This document shows, one piece after another, positions 34,500-47,350 of a DNA stretch of 64,000 nt (positions are counted from its first letter, which is position 1; each line of letters begins with the position of its first letter). The notes beneath the pieces are model-generated. The model worked only from the letters and a program-made list of their open reading frames with translations, had not been told where the DNA came from and searched no databases. The stretch is taken from the NCBI GenBank assembly GCA_019925105.1, contig JAHGAU010000025.1, positions 744,001 to 808,000 on the forward strand, in the 5' to 3' direction. Origin of the DNA: Niebla homalea (taxonomy: Eukaryota > Ascomycota > Lecanoromycetes > Lecanorales > Ramalinaceae). The position numbers and the translations under genes were made by a program.

Positions 34500-34620
34500 T
34501 TAAAGGTAATTATGATTTACGTATAAAAACTTTATTCATAAAAGTATAACCGTCCGTACCGGAATCGATAAAAGCTTTAATATTAATTGTTTTATAAGTA
34601 ATATTTATTTTAAACAATAT
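34500..34620 (-). pseudogene. Element M aspartic protease remnant
   Basis: The minus strand reads ..INIKAFIDSGTDGYTFMN.. with the active-site D-S-G intact at 34558-34566. It lies between gag and RT. Retroviral-type proteases process the polyprotein as dimers. This active site escaped RIP because GAT TCC GGT contains no CpA on either strand. Confidence 0.78.
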
Positions 34621-34699
34621 AATAAAAGTATCTATTTCTTTTAAGTATATTAGTTTTAATAACGTTTTTAATAATCTAAGAAACTCCTAAAGATATTTT

Positions 34700-35950
34700 T
34701 ATTTATAATTATAAGTAAAAATATTTAATTTTCCGATTCTAGAATAAAAATAGCTAACTAAAAAAAATCATAAAAAATAATATTGCCGCGGAAACGGTAC
34801 GAATCTTTGGTTTTTTTAAATATTAAAAAACCTTATAATTAGGATTTTTATAATATAAATAAAAGTTCTAATACATACGATATTTATATTCGTTATCGGT
34901 TAATAATCTAGGCTTAAATCGATTAGTTATTATTTAAATATCCCTGTTTTTATCGATAATAAAGCCTACCGGAGACAACGTAACTAATAAAGCGCCGGAA
35001 ACGACGTAATAGCCTAAAAAAATCTATATAATTAAGACTTTAATAAGATAACGAATATTATAAATCTTAAAACGATTATTAATTTTTCCGAGTTCGATAA
35101 CCAATTTAAATAGGTTTAAGTTTTCGACGTCCCGGTAAATAAGTTATTTATTGACGTTTTTACTTAAATTATTTATTAAATCTATTTTTATAACTTTTTT
35201 ATTAAAGCCAACTTTATAAATATATTATTAAAAAATACTATAATAAATAATAAAACTCTTATTATTCTATTTAAGATTTATAATTTTAAGTAAGGTTTCG
35301 GACTTTTTATTAATAGTACCAAACTAAGATTTGATAAATTTAATAAATTTCTCAATTATATTAATAATATTTCGTAAATTAATTAATATATTCAACTAAA
35401 ATAGGATTTAAACTAAAGCTTTATTATTTAATCGAAGGAAAATATATTATAACTTCGCTTATTTATCCGGGTATTAATTATTATTAATATCTAACTTAAC
35501 TCGAAGGGAATATATAAAGGAATTTATTATGTTTTTAAAGGGACGTTAAAAAACTTTTCAAAGCTGGAGTTTAAATATCCGGTAAAGGTAAAGCTTTGTT
35601 TAACTTATTAAACTTTAGTTTCAAACTAATTAACCCGTTATTAAAACTAGTTAACCGCCGCTTTATTCTCGGATAAACAAATAATATTCTAATTATAACA
35701 TTTACTAAACTCCTTAACTAAACGATTACTATTTTTTTTATATAATTTGGATAAGTTCTTTATTTTGGTTATAAACTTATTAAAGTTCGTTATATATATC
35801 GACGCTTTTATCGATAAACTTGATCTAAATACGTAAGTATTATTGAATGTAAGTTTTATAAATCGTTCCCTCCGGGATAAAAAAGTACAAAAGTATTTTA
35901 TAGTTATTATTTAAAACGTTAACGTTTATAATAATAATTGCTTAGTATTA
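34700..35950 (-). pseudogene. Element M gag with an erased CCHC zinc knuckle
   Basis: The minus-strand segment 34820-34861 reads Y-L-Y-Y-K-N-P-N-Y-K-V-F-stop-Y. Restoring TAT to TGT/CAT gives the exact C-X2-C-X4-H-X4-C spacing of a gag knuckle, so all four zinc ligands have become Tyr through RIP. The rest of gag, up to the 5' LTR at 35997, is too mutated to describe. The knuckle would have bound genomic RNA. Confidence 0.7.
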
Positions 35951-35996
35951 TAATTTGGGAGCTGAGTGTAGGTAGAAATATATCGGTACTTCGTAA

Positions 35997-36278
35997 TATT
36001 AAAAACAAATTAGCTATATTATTAAATAAATATTTATATTAACTAAAATCTAATTATAAAATAAAGTACAAAGGATGAAAAAAGAAAACGGAAAAAAAAG
36101 GGCTCTATATACCCGGCCTTTATCTATTACGATACTCGAAGCCGGTGTTAAACTCGAGGGTGTGAGGGTGTTGAGCTCGAGGTATTCTCACCTCTGTTGT
36201 TATAGCCCGTGTTCTTACCTTTGTTGTCAGGACCGGTGTCAAGCCCTTTGTCATAAGTGTTGATCCAGATCTCTGACA
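35997..36278 (-). repeat. 5' LTR of element M
   Basis: The inner 100 bp are saturated with RIP (TATTAAAAACAAATTAGCTA against TGTCAGGAGTGAGTCACGTA). The outer 170 bp (GGTGTTAAACTCGAGGGTGTGAGG to CTCTGACA) are clean, the mirror image of the other LTR. Confidence 0.94.
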
Positions 36279-36283
36279 GATAT

Positions 36284-38225
36284 ATAGTATTCGGTCGATT
36301 TTTTAATGAGTTAAAATTAATAGTTTTACGAATAATTTTTTAATAAACTTATAAAAATCGAATTCAGCTTTCGTTTTACCAGCTTCTTCATTTTAATATC
36401 TTTAATAATACGGCGTTTTCATAATATTTTATATAGCTATTTTTTCCGATTTATCAGAAAAATTATTATACCGGAATAATAAAAAACGTAATCTTATAAA
36501 TAACCGATTAGTCTAAAATAATAATTAAGTTACCGAAAAATATAAAAGAATAAAAATTATATAATAGCTTTTAATTTCTCGGTATTTATTATAAAACCTA
36601 ATATGTCGACGCGTTAACTTAATAATTATATAGAAAAATATTTTAAAATAACTTTTTAAATATTAAATAAATATTATAATCGTGTAATTTTTTAAAAACG
36701 ATTCGTAAATATATTTAGTATTACTATTATATTTTCAAGAAAATTATAATATTATCGATATATATACGGGCGTACGTACGAAATTTCTGAAATATACGGT
36801 TAATAATACGTTATATATACGTAAGCGAATTTCTATTTTTTATTAATATATATTTAAACGTTTCTTATTTATAATAATTAGATATTATTAAACGGTAATA
36901 ATAATTTTTTTGGATAAAAAATTAATAAAAAAATAAATAATAGTCGACTCTCGTAATATACGGATATCCTATTATTTCGGCTAAAACATTTATTTAAAAT
37001 AAAATTAAATAAATATTTCATATAATAATTTTATTTAAAACTTATATATTAATAATCGGCCGACTTTTCGGACCGTTTTTTATTTTTTTTTAAACGATAA
37101 AGTAAAAAAAGCTAAATAAAATCGATTTTATTATTCATTTTAAATAATTTTAAATATATAAAATATTAAAAATACGATTAATTACGTTATAATCGCGGGG
37201 TTTTAATGTATATATATAAGTTTATTTAAACTTATAAACTAATTTCTAATTGTCGACTAATATTGTATTTATATATTCGTTTTCTTTTATACGAAATTTT
37301 TAATTATAATTTTATTATAATAGTTTAAACTTATCGATTACTTTAATATATTGTAAAATCGTAAGTTAATTACTATAAATAATAATATTATTTAGGAGTC
37401 GTACTTCCGTAACTGCGGAGCTATATCGTTTATAACCTCGGATATTAGCAATTATACCGTAAATACGGCCGTTAATAATCCTTTTTATTATTATACGTTT
37501 TTATATATTTTTCTTATTTTTAGTTACGAATATTTTATTTTTAGAAAATATTATAAAATATTTATGAATATGATTATTATTTAAAATATTTAATTCAGTA
37601 TACTTTAGAATAACTATAAGTTAAACAATATTAATTTACGTAATTACGAAATCCGTATTATTATTTATAAAGCTAGCGAATAATATAATTAGATAATTAA
37701 AAAACTTAAAAATTATATTGCGATTTTTAAATAAAATAAAAATTTTATTTTTAAAATTAATAATTAATATTTTTACGTAATACTTTATTAAAATAATAGT
37801 TTTATATTTATTATATATTATACGATATACTTTATTATAATAAAAATCTCGAATTTAATTTTTAGTCTTTAATTCTTAATAAATATAGTTTATTTATTCA
37901 GGTAATTAATAATTTCACCCTTAAAAAATAAAATACTAAAATTAATTAACGTATTTATATTTAAATCCTCGATAATATAACTTTTATAAAAAAATATATT
38001 AATATACTATTAATAATTAGAAAATAAAGGTTTATTTCAATAAATTTTATAATACTATTTAACGTTTTATTAATGTTTTCAATATTTATCGTAATAAGTA
38101 AAATATAAAATATAACAATTAGGCTAAATTTCGCGAGGAATTTTCGATCAGTTAAAAATATAAAATAGCTAATATCGATATAAATATTATTTTATTCGTT
38201 CGCGGGATTATTAATAAATACGTAA
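36284..38225 (-). pseudogene. Element D reverse transcriptase and protease-side remnant
   Basis: The minus strand carries the RT palm: ..FRTYARIYIDNIIIF.. with the catalytic box Y-I-D-N at 36751-36762 (Y-I-D-D before RIP). The left end is the reverse complement of C near 58470-58570 and the right end of C near 41100-41250. C inserted at its upstream end (TSD GTTTT, 38226-38230). Confidence 0.78.
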
Positions 38226-38230
38226 GTTTT

Positions 38231-38384
38231 TATTAGGATTATATCGCATACCTGTACATAGCTTACATTGATAGGTAGAGGACGTCCTTAGTGACAGGAC
38301 ACTTTCTTAGATAATAGTTGGGAGTTTGTCTCCCAATATAATTTATTATATACTTTATATATTTAATATACTGTGACCCTTATA
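38231..38384 (+). repeat. 5' LTR of element C
   Basis: The outer part (ATTAGGATTATATCGCATACC..AGAGGACGTCCTTAGTGACAGG) is clean. The inner part (AATTTATTATATACTTTATA..CCCTTATA) is RIP-mutated relative to the 3' LTR. Confidence 0.88.
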
Positions 38385-38387
38385 TTT

Positions 38388-38405
38388 TGGTAACAACGGC
38401 TCTAC
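38388..38405 (+). promoter_or_regulatory. Likely tRNA primer-binding site of element C
   Basis: TGGTAACAACGGCTCTAC begins with TGG three bases inside the 5' LTR, where the complement of a tRNA 3' CCA end is expected. The matching tRNA was not identified. Confidence 0.5.
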
Positions 38406-39099
38406 CTTGCGATTGTTTAGCTTATTTAATTTATTAGCTTTAGTATTTTGGATAGATATTTCTAGATCTTTATTAATACCTAGTAATAGTCGTTAAGCTC
38501 GTTTTTACGCTAAATATACTGGATACCGACCGTCTCGTATTATTAACCGTTTAATACCCGATACTTATTATTAAGCTAATATTATTTCATAAGTAGATTT
38601 ACTTATTATATATCGTTCTATATATTAAAAAAAGGAATTATCAGTAATTACTTATTTAATCGTTTACATTAAGACGGATTCCGTACGTTCTTTTCGTATA
38701 AACGTTACGCAAAGTTACGTATACGAGTTACTATGAGAATCAACTACCTATACCTTTGGAATTATACTGTTTACGTTATTTGACGCTATGCTATTATAGT
38801 ATATAGGTATTTTACGGCTTGTTTACTCCGTAATTTATTTTCTAGAGCACTTTCCGATTTTCGATACTATTATATATAGTAAGAGTATACTCTGCTTTTT
38901 GTAACTTCCAATCTAACTCGAATCTCGAATTTCTTTAATAATAAGTATTTCGTTAAATAGCAAAAGCATTAGTATATAATTATAACTACCCCAATTCTAG
39001 TAACCCGCTAATTTCGACGTATCGGTTATCTAGTTAGTTTTCTTATTTACTATTTAGTAAATTATTTTCTTTAATAATATATTTTTAATTATTTATAAC

Positions 39100-41030
39100 A
39101 TGGGATTTATATAATAAAGCAATAATAAAAGTAGCTTTTTAACTCGACGCGTTTATTTGACAAAAATATTAGTTTTTTAAAATAATCTTTTCTAGTGTGT
39201 TCAATATAGTTATTTATATTACAAGTTATAATAAGCAACCTTTTAATTTAACTTTATTTATAAAACGTATAACCCGCCTAGCGTTATTAGAGTTTAACGC
39301 TATTTTACTTTTGCTATATCCAGCCGATTAAGTAATAAACAAAGTATTATTTAAAAGCGGTATTAAGACTTTTATATAAAATACGACTAACCTTCGAAAT
39401 CGAGATTAGAATTAAATATAAAATCAAGTACGAGATCAATAGGTACCCAAGATATTTATGTTTGCGTTAGCCTCCGCCGCAGTCATATTAAAGGCACCGA
39501 GTAAGCAACAGCCGAAGCCTCCTATTTTTATAATACCGTTATTAAAAAAACTGTTAAATCAGATACTAAATTAGTTATTAAATTAGATAATAATTACTTT
39601 TATAAACGAATAATTCGAACGTTTAATAGCTCGTTAAAACAGACTAGCCCCTGTTTTTATACCGGTTCCTACCCTAGTACCCGTATAAATATAAGATAAC
39701 CGATTTTATTCAAAGTAAATTGGTTTTCTCGATCCAAACGATACGTTTAATATACCCGTCGAGATATCCGATAGCAAGATAATATATTATAATATTTTTT
39801 CTTTTATCAACCGTATCCGTATGAAAATGTTCATATTTATTAATATTAGTATAATAATTACGAAAATTTTTAATTAATATTTATTCGGTAAAACCGAATA
39901 TTAGTTTATAAAAAAAAACAATTAAATATTAATAGAATTAATTTATAAATCTCGATAAATTTTTAATATCGAAATTTTAAAAATTATTTTCGTAAAGTAC
40001 CTAGAATTATATTTTTGAAATTCGAAAATCTGAAATAAATTATTTTAAATATACGTTTTTATAAAAATTCCGAAAAATATATTTAATAAATTATTATTAA
40101 TAATCAAAACACGGATATTACGATTATAAATATTACTCAAATTATAACAACATATATTTATTTTAACGTATAATTACGTATACTATTATTATAGCCTATT
40201 TTATAAACGATTATACCGGAATTTCTCGTAAATATATAGAAAGTAAAAACTAATTAAAACGATCTTTATAAGCCGTATAATAGTAATAATAGCCGCTATA
40301 ATAATCGTAATTCCGGTAAGGCAAACGGTCGTAAGACCTTATTTTTATTTAGCAAATTTATAACATCGTTAACGTACTCTAAGCGGTTATCCTATAATAA
40401 TAGTAAGCCGTTTACGCGTTACGAGAAAGTCGAGAAATAGCAATTTTATAAATTATTCGATAAATCGAATAAAATTAATACCTTCGATAAAACTCGAATT
40501 CAGCAAAAAACTAAGGAATTTAATAAGCCCGTAAAGCTATAATATAAAAATAAGAATAAGCGCGTATACTATATCGAAAATACCGACTTAGATAAAGAGA
40601 ATAACCGACCCGACGAAAATAATATACGTTCGGAAAACTACGATACCAGATATTAATATAGGACCCTTTATAATTACCAAAGCTTGGATAATGAAGTATA
40701 ATTTTAAAACTTAAAATTAAACGTTTAAATTATCGGCTTTATAATATTATTTAATAATTTAAAATAGTTTTTACGCTTTAAATAATATAATCGATATTAA
40801 TAATATTTTATATCGAATATTAAGTTTTATAAGTATAAAAATATCTATCTAAGTATTAAAAAATAATAGCTATCGAAAACTATTATAATAATATTACCTT
40901 TGAAATTAGCTGTTATAGTATTTTTTGCGGTACCTATGTTTTTTATTAAAGTATTTATACTTTTATTAAAATCGACGCTATCGAAATCTGCCCCGTTATA
41001 GGGATTTGTATTACTAATTATAGTTTTATC
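39100..41030 (+). pseudogene. Element C gag remnant
   Basis: The + strand around 40280-40700 reads as a polar, Asn/Lys/Arg-rich protein when CAA-type stops are ignored, with ..KRVYYIENTDLDKENN.. and ..NIRSENYD... The homologous D segment on the other strand at 61440-63400 shows the same reading. The leader and the start of gag lie left of about 39300. No zinc knuckle is legible. Assignment comes from position between the 5' LTR and pol and from agreement of the two copies. Confidence 0.55.
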
Positions 41031-42879
41031 CACCTTAAATTAGATAATATATAAAATTAGCTATATATATCGAAAGTATAAGTATACGAAAGCGTATATA
41101 TTTATCGGAAGCCCCGCGAACGAGCAAAATAATATTTATATTAATATTAATTATTTTATATTTTTAATTAGTTAAAATTTCTTACGAAATTTAGTCCGAT
41201 TACGGCATTTTATATTATATTTATTATAAAAAATATTAAAGGTATTAATAAAATATTTAATAATATTACTTAATTTATTAAAGTAGATTTTTGATTGATT
41301 GATTGATTTATACTACGGGTCTAATTAAGCTAATTCCGGCGTTCCTTAATACGCGGCCTTTTGGCTTTACTGGTAACCGTAAAAACCTCATATTTATAAC
41401 GTGAGGGCAAAAACCGGCATTTACCAGGCCTTTACCCTTTATCCCCTAAAATAAAGGATATTAACGGTTATTTAAAGAGTAATAATTTATTTATATATTT
41501 CTTATATTTTAACTCCCTTAAAAGAATCCGTAATATTATAAACGTATCCTTATAAAGGCTATCCTTAAGCTTATTATTTTTCCGTTTCTTTATATATTTA
41601 TATTATTTTAATCTTATATAATACCTTAAAATATCCTTATTAATACTTACGTATTTAATATATACCCTTTTTATATTATTATCGCCGTTAACTCCTTTAA
41701 AAACTTTTAATAAGCGTTTATTATTATATCCTTATAGCTATAGAAGATATTTTCCGATTTATATAATTAACGTAATTAGTTTCCGCTCCTTTTTTTCTTC
41801 CTTAATCGGTAATAAGCCTTCTTTATAAGGTCTTCGGTAACCTTGCTTATCTTTATAATAAAATTAAATTATAATAATAATCCAATAAATATTATAAACT
41901 TAACGGTTATTTAAATATTTTACTTTATAGATAATATTTAATAATAATTATAAATATTAACTTTTACGATAAGTTTTAATTTAACCTTTATAAATAAAGG
42001 ATAAAAAATAAAAATATATATAATATCCTATTTCCTTTATTTATATTTATATCCGGCGTTTATCCGACCCCCGGTATATATAATAAATAGGAAATAAGTT
42101 AAACCGTTTTTACCCGTCCGGAATTGGATTATTAATACGTTATTATCCTTTTTTATAATATTATAACGGTAAAGATACTTATTAATAATCTTTTTATCGT
42201 TAAGAATTAAGTAGCAATAACTTTAAAATATAGAGTCCTTATATTTCCTTTAATATTTAATTTACTTTATTATAACTTATAAAATAATTACTATAATTAT
42301 TATTCTTTAGATCCCTTTAGTTTCAGTCTTTCTTACGTTTAACGGGAGTTTATACCCGCTTAAGTTAACCTTTAAGATATTAATAAAATTAATTTTCTTC
42401 TTAGTTTATTCCTACTTTATTTTAATAAAAAAAGAAATAAATATTTTTAATTTATTCCCTTTAATTTTAAGCTTATTAAGATTCCGGCGGATCCGCCCGT
42501 TTCTTATTATCGTAATTAAATATATATATTTCTTTAATTTTATTTAAACGATTATTTAATTTAATAAGATTTTAATTAATAATATAAAGATTTTAAACTT
42601 TAATACCGGGATAAAAATTACTTTATAGGTACCGTTAATTATTCTTAAATACCGATTCTGGATTTTCTATAATATTTAAATAGACTTTCTTTTATATCTT
42701 AAAATACCCTTAAGTATATATTAAATAATTATAGCGTATATTATAGCTAACTTTATTATAGCCTGATAAATAATCCAGGCTTTCTATAACGTAATTTTTT
42801 ATATCGATATAGCGAAATAAATAAGGCCCCTTTTTTATAAAGTTATTTTCTTTTAAATCTTTTTTATATAATCCTTTTA

Positions 42880-43870
42880 ATTAAGCTTCTTATTTACTTA
42901 AAGGTTAAGGATTTTAATGCTGGTATCCGGTTTTACTGTAATTTTATTTAAATCCATTATAACTATTATATTATATAGTTTCGGGTTTTTAATTATATAA
43001 ATAAATTTATATTTATATAGCGTAAATTAAGCTTTATAAGTTTTTATTTATTAAAAATAAACCTTATAAGCTTATTTTAATTTTAAATAATTCGTATATA
43101 TAAAAGTATTATAGGTTAAAAAATAAATATTATTAATAAAGTTTCTTATTTAAACTTTTTATCTTAACTTAATAAGCTTTTTAATTAATAAACCGTTAAA
43201 GAATAAGAATAGTATAGGAGAAATAAGCAATCCTTAAGGAATCCCCGTTATAATAAACTTTATTAAGCTTATTTTTTATCTTAGGTTAATTAATATAGTT
43301 TAATCGCTTAAAAAATTCTTTATTTATTTAATTAAGAAAAGTAATATTCCCTTCTTCCTTAAGTTATGTAGTAATTTTTAATAATTTACTTTATTAAAGG
43401 TATTTATAATATTAAAAGAAAAAAATTTATAATATACTTTTTCTTATAATTTTATATTATATATACGCCGTTAATTAGTCCTTTAAGGGCTATTTTTATT
43501 AATTAATTTCTCCTTATTCTTATTTATTAATCGGAAAGAAGTCCGTAATTCTCTATATAGTTATTAAAGATCCTTATTATTACCGTTTTTAAAGTTTTCC
43601 TTAATATATATAAGAATATAATAAGTTTATAAGACTTTATTTTAAAGTAATTTAACTTAATAAATTTTTTAAAGATAATTATTTTTGTTTCCTTAAACTT
43701 ACGTAAATAGTAACCGACGTTAAAATATACTTAAAAGAGGTAAATAAAGACCTTTTTAAACGGCAAAATTATTATTATTAAGAATTTATTAAGAATCTTA
43801 TTCGGTTTTAAAGTTTTATCCTTTTTCAGTTTATTAATCGCCTTAATTATTATGTCTTATATTATTATTT
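42880..43870 (-). pseudogene. LINE1 ORF2 reverse transcriptase region
   Basis: On the minus strand near 43240-43270 the frame reads ..ITGIP*GLLISPILFLF.., the G-I-P-Q-G-x-x-x-S-P motif of non-LTR RTs with CAA changed to TAA. The catalytic F-V-D-D box is at 43129-43140, now F-I-N-N, followed by IYFLTYNT. Together they identify a LINE RT, distinct from the LTR-type RTs elsewhere in the window. Confidence 0.83.
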
Positions 43871-44529
43871 TATTTATTAATACAGGGTTAAAGTACGTAA
43901 CGCCATTAATATTGTCCAGGTTAATTTTTAACGGAGGAAGGAAAAATACTTCTTTAAGGGCTTCGATCTTACCGATAAAGGTATTAATTAATATATTATT
44001 AATTCTTTTAAAAAACAAGAATTTAAGGATAAACTTTAATTTCTTACTTTACTTTTTATTATATTTTATTAACTTTTAAATATTATAAAATAAGATTATT
44101 AAGTTATATATTATAAATTAAAAGTATATTTATTTAACCTTTTTAATAAATTTTTTCTTTTTTTCTTAAATAGCCCTTAATTAATTAAGTATTTCTTAAT
44201 TCCTATATTTAAAAATTTATTTAATTAACCTTTTTACTTTTATAATTATAATTATATACTTTTTATTTTAATAAGTTTTAACTTTTTAAAAGGGTTTTAT
44301 TATTAAGATAGTCTTATTAATTATTTTATTTAATATTTTTATTATTTATTTTATAAAAAGGTCGATCCGGTTTTTTTTATTTAATTAAAAAAGGTCCGCG
44401 AATTATATTATTATCTCTTCCGTCTTTATATAAACTTTTATTTCGTTAATTGTTTTTTATGCTTTCCTAACCGGTGATAATATAATTATATTAACGGTCT
44501 AATCCAAAGTGGTCTATATCGGTATATAA

Positions 44530-45300
44530 TCCGAGTTATATTTTAAGTCCTTTTGTGGCCTATATATTGCGACTATACCGGTAATTTTTTCCGTATTAAA
44601 GGTTAGATTAATTATTATTTTAAACTTATAACTCTTTTACGTAATAGTTTTTTATAATATTAATAATAAAAAATTAACTTAAATAATAATTATTAATAGA
44701 TTATCCGATTTAATATAATTTATTATATACCCTTCTTTATTTTATATATAATAATATAGGTTAAAGTTTTTAAGTAATATATATTTATTTAAAATAATTA
44801 AGATTTTTTTAAATAATAATATTATAAAAAGTTTTTCTTTATTAATTAACGGTAAATTATATACGTTATAAATATTAAAATCGCCCTTTAAGTCTTTTTT
44901 TTTTATAATATAGAATATATAAAGGTTTTTATTATAATAAGTAATATCTTAATTATTTACGTTAAGCTATTTATTTATAAAGAAGTATATTCTGGTTATT
45001 TTATCCCTTTTAAAGGTAAAATAAAACCCTTTTTTAAATTAATAAATAAATATATATATAGGCTATATAGTAATTCCTATATTATTATAACGTTAACGTT
45101 TTTAACTTCTTTAAACTTAAATATTAGTATTATAACTTTAATTCCTTTATTACGGATATTATATTATATTATTCTTAAAAACGTTAATATATTATATATT
45201 AATCTTTATAAAGGTTTTTTATTTTATGTTTATTTAAGTTATAAACTTTTTATTAAAGTTAAACGTTTTTTAATTTAATATTTTCCCGGCTATTATTAAA
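44530..45300 (-). pseudogene. LINE1 ORF2 APE-type endonuclease region
   Basis: Reading minus: ..LKNFNLYYYI.. near 44745-44770 corresponds to the G-D-F-N-x-H-H motif (Gly/Asp to Lys/Asn, His to Tyr). Then ..KSYKFKIIINLTFN.. matches the T-x-D-L-T-F segment, and ..KYNSDYIPI.. near 44545 is the S-D-H motif with His to Tyr. The enzyme would nick the target DNA to prime reverse transcription. All key His residues are lost. Confidence 0.75.
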
Positions 45301-45699
45301 AACGTAAGATAGCCGGCCTTTAAAGTTAGGATTATAAAGAGTTTTCTTTTTTTTATTACCGTTTATTCTTTATTATTTAATTAATTAAATTTATATTTTA
45401 AGGTTACCTTTAATTAACTTATTAAATTAATCTTATATATATTATACCGTTAAATTTTCGCGGTTATCCGGGTTTCCTTACGTTTAATCTCCCTGGCTCT
45501 TATTATATATTTAAAATCCTATATTGGGTATTTTTCCTTATTATATATAACGTATTTAAATATACTTTTTATAAGCCTTTTAATTATTAACTTTATATAT
45601 TTATAAGTATTATAATCCTTAATATAAACCGTATACCTTATAATATTAGGATACTTTATAATAATATATTTATAACCTTAATATTTAAAATATTAATAA

Positions 45700-47081
45700 A
45701 TATTAACCGCTTTATTTTATAGTTAAATTATCTTAAAAAATCCCCCTTTAATAATCCTTTTATTTAAAACGTTATTATATATTTTTATTAATATTATACT
45801 TAATATAATAATAAAGTATTTCTTTATATATTTTAAGGAGTTAAATCTTTTTATTATTAACGGAAGCTTATAATCAACGATTTTAAACCTTAAATAAAAA
45901 ACCGTATTTTCCTTTTTTATATTTTTTAACGTAATTTTTCTTTTGGCTTCCTTAAAACGTAATAGGTATATTTTATTTATTATAACGGTAAATAATTACC
46001 GTAAAATCTTAATTAACTTATATTCTCCTTATTAATTTAAGTTTTAAACCTTTTTAAGTTTACTTTTACCTTTAAAAATATTATATTAAAAAAGATATTT
46101 TTACTTTATAATTTATATATTGTAATAATTTATTTTATTAATAATTCCGTCGTTACCTTAAAAGCCTTTATTAATTATAATAAATTTACTTTTATTATTA
46201 TATTCCTCTTTTTATTATTAAATAAACGGATTATTATTATCTTTACCTTCCTTAATATGGCCGCCCTTTTTTCCGTTATCCTTTTTATTCTTTATCGCGG
46301 GTATCCCTTTTATTATCTTTATCGTTTAACTCTTTTTCATCTAAAAGGCCGTTACCTTTATATTTTCATTTTATATATTTAACCTTAAATTACCGTCTTT
46401 ACCTTTTATTAACGTCTTTATTACCGCCCTTAAAGAACCCTATAGTTACTCCGTTTCCCCCAGTTTTACCCCTATTTTTATATAGAAGTCTTTTACGTTT
46501 TTTAACTTAATCTATAATATCAGTTAGGTCTTTAACGTAATATCCTTTTATTCTATTATAAGGAGTCTTTTTAAGGTTTTTACCGTTTCCTTTACCGCCC
46601 TTTTACTTTTATTTACCGGGCGACGTATTATTTCTGCTTTTTACCTTTAATTTTTTAAGGTTTTATCCTTTTTATTAATTTTATTTCCTTTTTATATATC
46701 CTTAATAATATTTTTACCGTAATCTTTTTACCTTTTTTTCCCGCTTATATCCTTTGCCGTTAATACCGTACCGGCTTTCCTACCCCCTTATTTATTTATT
46801 ATTTCCGTATTATTATTACGCGTTTTATACGTTTCAATACGCGTATTTTATTAACCTTAATTCCTTTATTTATTTTAAGTATTATCCGGCTTATTATTAT
46901 TATATTGCCTATACGCGTTATCGCCGTTTCTATTAATATAGGCTATTTGCCTATTTACCACCTTATTTTTAACCATTATGTTACTTCTATTTATCGTATT
47001 TAATATATTTCTTTTATTATTATTAAAGCTATACGTATACGTATCGTTTTGGACCTCTGGGGTCCCTTTGTTCGTCGCCAT
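45700..47081 (-). pseudogene. LINE1 ORF1 (gag-like) remnant
   Basis: ATG at 47079-47081 (minus) begins an open stretch of 68 codons, MATNKGTPEVQNDTYTYSF.., running to a TAA at about 46875. It is open because the 5' edge of LINE1 escaped most RIP. Beyond it the frame is Lys/Asp/Gly/Asn-rich with RIP stops. LINE2 begins with the same codons (MATNKGTPEV then TAA). ORF1 of Tad-like LINEs encodes an RNA-binding protein. The ORF1 end point is a guess. Confidence 0.65.
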
Positions 47082-47194
47082 TGCCGTTTAAGTATTAATT
47101 TCTTACTTCAAGTAGATTTTTATTTCCTAATTATTAATAACATAGTAATATATTCCTTTCGCGAAATATATATCGTCGAATATCAGGGACTCAA

Positions 47195-47350
47195 TGAAGA
47201 ATTCAGGAATTTAACTAGAATTTCAACTATAGGAGATAATATTATATATATGCACCCTTTTATGTACTGGGTGCTATACGCTAAGCGTAATGGGCCTAGC
47301 GTCTTGGCTGCGCGTATACCTGTTAATATCATAGTTTTCATATTATAATA
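47195..47350 (-). repeat. 3' LTR of element N
   Basis: TGAAGAATTCAGGAATTTAAC to TATTATAATA, the last ten bases being the RIP form of CACCGTGACA in the other LTR. Contains CCTAGCGTCTTGGCT, the core shared with Q. Confidence 0.85.

Larger units (their letters stand above)
30527..36278 (-). mobile_element. Element M: Ty3/gypsy chromovirus inserted in D
   Basis: LTRs at 30527-30809 (283 bp) and 35997-36278 (282 bp) are flanked by a perfect 5-bp TSD GATAT (30522-30526 and 36279-36283). On the minus strand the order is gag with zinc knuckle, protease, RT, RNase H, integrase and chromodomain, ending at a purine tract (AAAGAAGGGGTAC, plus positions 30810-30822) next to the left, 3' LTR. Total 5752 bp, typical of compact fungal chromoviruses. 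Confidence 0.94.
41293..47109 (-). mobile_element. LINE1: full-length Tad-like LINE inserted in C
   Basis: 5817 bp with a 12-bp TSD AAGTAGATTTTT (41281-41292 and 47110-47121). The 3' tail (TTGATTGATTGATTTATACTACGG) is at the left. The 5' end lies only 28 bp before an ATG at 47081. ORF1 is followed by ORF2 with an APE-type endonuclease and RT. Both 5' and 3' edges keep CA/TG, while the middle is saturated with RIP. Because ORF1 starts at the very end, this copy is essentially full length. Confidence 0.9.

Noticed and set aside
43852..44079. 75-codon ORF (+)
   Set aside because: It lies antisense to LINE1 ORF2, which is collinear with LINE A here.
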